A DNA stretch of 64,000 nt from Fidelibacterota bacterium. GTDB taxonomy: Bacteria > Fidelibacterota > UBA8477 > JABMPR01. The DNA is taken from assembly GCA_021734255.1 (NCBI GenBank), contig JAIPJM010000006.1, forward strand, positions 44,201 through 108,200, written 5' to 3'. Of the stretch, positions 62,436 through 64,000 are shown piece by piece (position 1 is the stretch's first letter; every line of letters starts with the position of its first letter). A program made the position numbers and the translations under genes. The notes below the pieces were generated by a model. That model worked only from the letters and a program-made list of their open reading frames with translations, was not told the origin of the DNA and searched no databases.

Positions 62436-63809
62436 TTAAAGAATGAAAAATCCAGCTACCAGGAAATATACCGCAACGCCCAGAATATCGACTGATGTGG
62501 TTACGAAGGGGCCCGTTGCAACTGCCGGATCCAGATTGACTCGATGAAGCAGCACGGGGACCAGAGCCCCTACAAAGGCTGCCGTGGACATGGCCAGTAT
62601 GATACCAATACCTACTGTTATCCCCAGTTCAACGGAGGTCATGACGCCAACATCCATATAGCCAGTCACACCCAGAAGATAGCCTGCGACACCAAGCAGG
62701 AAGCCATAAAGCGCCCCCAGCATCACCCCTACTTCTAATTCTTTGAACACGATCTTAAGGGCGGCAGCAGGATCAACTCTGCCCGTGGCAATACCGCGAA
62801 CGATAATTGTGGCAGTCTGAGTACCCACGTTCCCGGCCATACCGATAATGATGGGCAGAAATGCCATGAGGGCGATAACCTGCCCCAGGGTCTCCTCGAA
62901 ATTGGTAATGATACCGGCGACCAGCATACCTCCCAGCCAACTGGCAAACAACCAGGGGACACGTGTCTTTACATTCGCAAAGGAACTCTTCATCAGGATG
63001 TCCCGGTCTCGACCAGCACCAGCCATCTGTAGAAAATCTTCTGTAGCCTCTTCACGGATCACATCGATAACATCATCTACTGTGATTATACCCATGAGCT
63101 TGTTGTTCTCGTCTGTCACCGGAACGGCCAGGATATTATAGCGTGACACGATATGAGCCACTTCTTCCTGATTGGTCAAGGGGTCAACGGAGTGAACGTT
63201 GGTGGTCATCAGCGCCGTGAGAGTCTGGTTTGGTTTTGAAGTGATGAGATCCCGCAGGGAGATGACACCTACCAGATGGTCGCGATCGTCAATGACATAG
63301 AGATAAAATACCATCTCCTGTTCATCCTGGTTCTGAATGGATGCGATGGCGTCACTGACGGTCGTATTCTCGTGTAATGCGAACACGTCAGGGATCATTA
63401 ACCCACCAGCCGAGTCCTCTGGATAGGCCATCAGGGTTTCCATCTCTTCCGATTCACTACCCTTCATTCGCTTAAGGATCTCTTCAGCCAGCGATTCCGG
63501 TAGCAACTGCAGGATGTCCGCTTCATCATCAGATGAGAGCGCCTTCATCAGGCGCATGGTCTTTTCAATGGGTATTTCTGTCAGGACCTCTTCGATCAGA
63601 TGCTCATCCATCTCCGAGAGTACTTCAGCAGCCTGCTCAACCGTTGGGATCAGCAGGAAGACTTCATTACGTTCTTCAACTGTGATGTGTCTGAATATCA
63701 AAGCCAGATCTGCCGGGTGCAGCTTGGCCAGCATATTTTCCAGATTGCTTTTCGCATGTCGGCGAAGGAGTCGTCTAACCGTGTCAATATGGAGGTAAAG
63801 ATCTTTCAT
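62436..63809 (-). CDS. mgtE: Magnesium transporter MgtE
   Basis: A 457-residue Mg2+ channel. The cytoplasmic N-domain (NLENMLAKLHPADLALIFRH, VLTEIPIEKTMRLMKALSSD) and two CBS domains (MIPDVFALHENTTVSDAIAS, MTTNVHSVDPLTNQEEVAHI) control the pore. The pore has five helices with AFLPIIIGMAGNVGTQTATI, in which GNVGTQ is the typical signature, and the C-terminal VATGPFVTTSVDILGVAVYF. The ATG at 63809 was taken rather than a TTG at 63818. It is followed by the glycosyltransferase and DUF3108 genes, with gaps of a few bases. Confidence 0.95.
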   Translation of the reverse strand: MKDLYLHIDTVRRLLRRHAKSNLENMLAKLHPADLALIFRHITVEERNEVFLLIPTVEQAAEVLSEMDEHLIEEVLTEIPIEKTMRLMKALSSDDEADILQLLPESLAEEILKRMKGSESEEMETLMAYPEDSAGGLMIPDVFALHENTTVSDAIASIQNQDEQEMVFYLYVIDDRDHLVGVISLRDLITSKPNQTLTALMTTNVHSVDPLTNQEEVAHIVSRYNILAVPVTDENNKLMGIITVDDVIDVIREEATEDFLQMAGAGRDRDILMKSSFANVKTRVPWLFASWLGGMLVAGIITNFEETLGQVIALMAFLPIIIGMAGNVGTQTATIIVRGIATGRVDPAAALKIVFKELEVGVMLGALYGFLLGVAGYLLGVTGYMDVGVMTSVELGITVGIGIILAMSTAAFVGALVPVLLHRVNLDPAVATGPFVTTSVDILGVAVYFLVAGFFIL

Positions 63810-63891
63810 AGCTGGCAAAGAAATTAAGCAAGATTCAAGAATAAAGAAGGATGAAAAGTCCCAGGAGTTCCCCCGTTATATCAGTTAAAAA

Positions 63892-64000
63892 TCAGGTCCA
63901 ACTGTCGATATCGATGTTTTCTCTTATAAACCGGGTTGATTTGGCCCGGATTTCTTTTAAAAATGGCTGAGATTCCATCACCCAGGGCATAATATCCGAA
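63892..64000 (-). CDS. C-terminal end of an unidentified protein (cut by the window)
   Basis: The last 36 codons of a gene running in from the right edge. The chain ends MPWVMESQPFLKEIRAKSTR, then FIRENIDIDSWT, and stops at 63892. Codon use is like the neighbours and the charge pattern is that of a helix plus short tail, but no family can be named. It lies 83 nt before the mgtE start in the same direction. Confidence 0.5.
   Translation of the reverse strand, partial: SDIMPWVMESQPFLKEIRAKSTRFIRENIDIDSWT

Noticed and set aside
1..64000. Search for CRISPR arrays, tRNA, rRNA, toxin-antitoxin or restriction genes
   Set aside because: No regular spaced repeats, no cloverleaf-like text and no typical defence domains were seen on either strand.

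Overview
The window is a chromosomal segment from a free-living Gram-negative bacterium. Several traits point to the FCB group, most likely the Marinimicrobia (SAR406) or a close relative: a C-terminal FPNPFNPST-type sorting domain of the type IX secretion kind on a large FG-GAP protein, many lipoproteins and outer-membrane barrels, a TamA/TamB pair, an archaeal-type prolyl-tRNA synthetase and a dihaem fumarate reductase. The taxonomic call is an inference from gene content only. No rRNA, tRNA, CRISPR array, prophage or integrase was seen, and no gene-free stretch exceeds 300 bases.

Layout. 1-8144 (mostly minus): a cut inositol-monophosphatase-like gene, then two sets of envelope genes (an RHS-like repeat lipoprotein, a 32-residue membrane protein, a nucleotide pyrophosphatase, a YidD-domain fusion, and three exported proteins of a barrel operon). 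8331-8999: a TetR regulator with two TGACAnTGTCA palindromes in the divergent promoter region. 9042-12531: envelope lipoproteins and pabA-pabB for folate synthesis. 12606-14570: the FG-GAP/T9SS protein. 14642-18119: frdCAB. 18394-22760: a NagX-like membrane acyltransferase, an LPP20-like exported protein with no normal start codon, and proS. 22757-23251: a GIY-YIG gene enclosed by a perfect 26-bp inverted repeat, next to a small cluster of related repeats. 23252-28997: a tolC / fusion protein / ATPase / two-permease MacAB-like efflux operon. 29025-33014: a YtrA-type GntR regulator with its ABC-2 transporter, an exported protein and a Yip1 protein. 33167-36609: a very acidic Pro/Glu-rich protein and the CCA-adding enzyme. 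36747-46305: a PAF-acetylhydrolase-like lipoprotein, tamB-tamA, a small lipoprotein and an HtrA protease. 46456-53902: yaaA, a cyclic-nucleotide-domain histidine kinase, pyruvate phosphate dikinase, a nucleosidase-like protein, a glycosyltransferase and a phosphoesterase. 54126-64000: TPR and barrel proteins, an AI-2E-type permease overlapping a cNMP-binding protein, a DUF3108 protein, a membrane glycosyltransferase, MgtE and the tail of one more gene.

How the genes fit together. Most of the window serves the cell envelope: building it (TamA/TamB, HtrA), decorating it (T9SS cargo, glycosyltransferases), pumping across it (two ABC systems, MgtE, AI-2E permease) and filling it with lineage-specific lipoproteins. 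Central metabolism is represented by fumarate reductase/succinate dehydrogenase and pyruvate phosphate dikinase. The best candidates for undescribed biology are the GIY-YIG gene with terminal inverted repeats, the exported YidD fusion, the TetR/barrel regulon, the cNMP-gated kinase, and the dihaem QFR-like cytochrome b that lacks the E-pathway glutamate.
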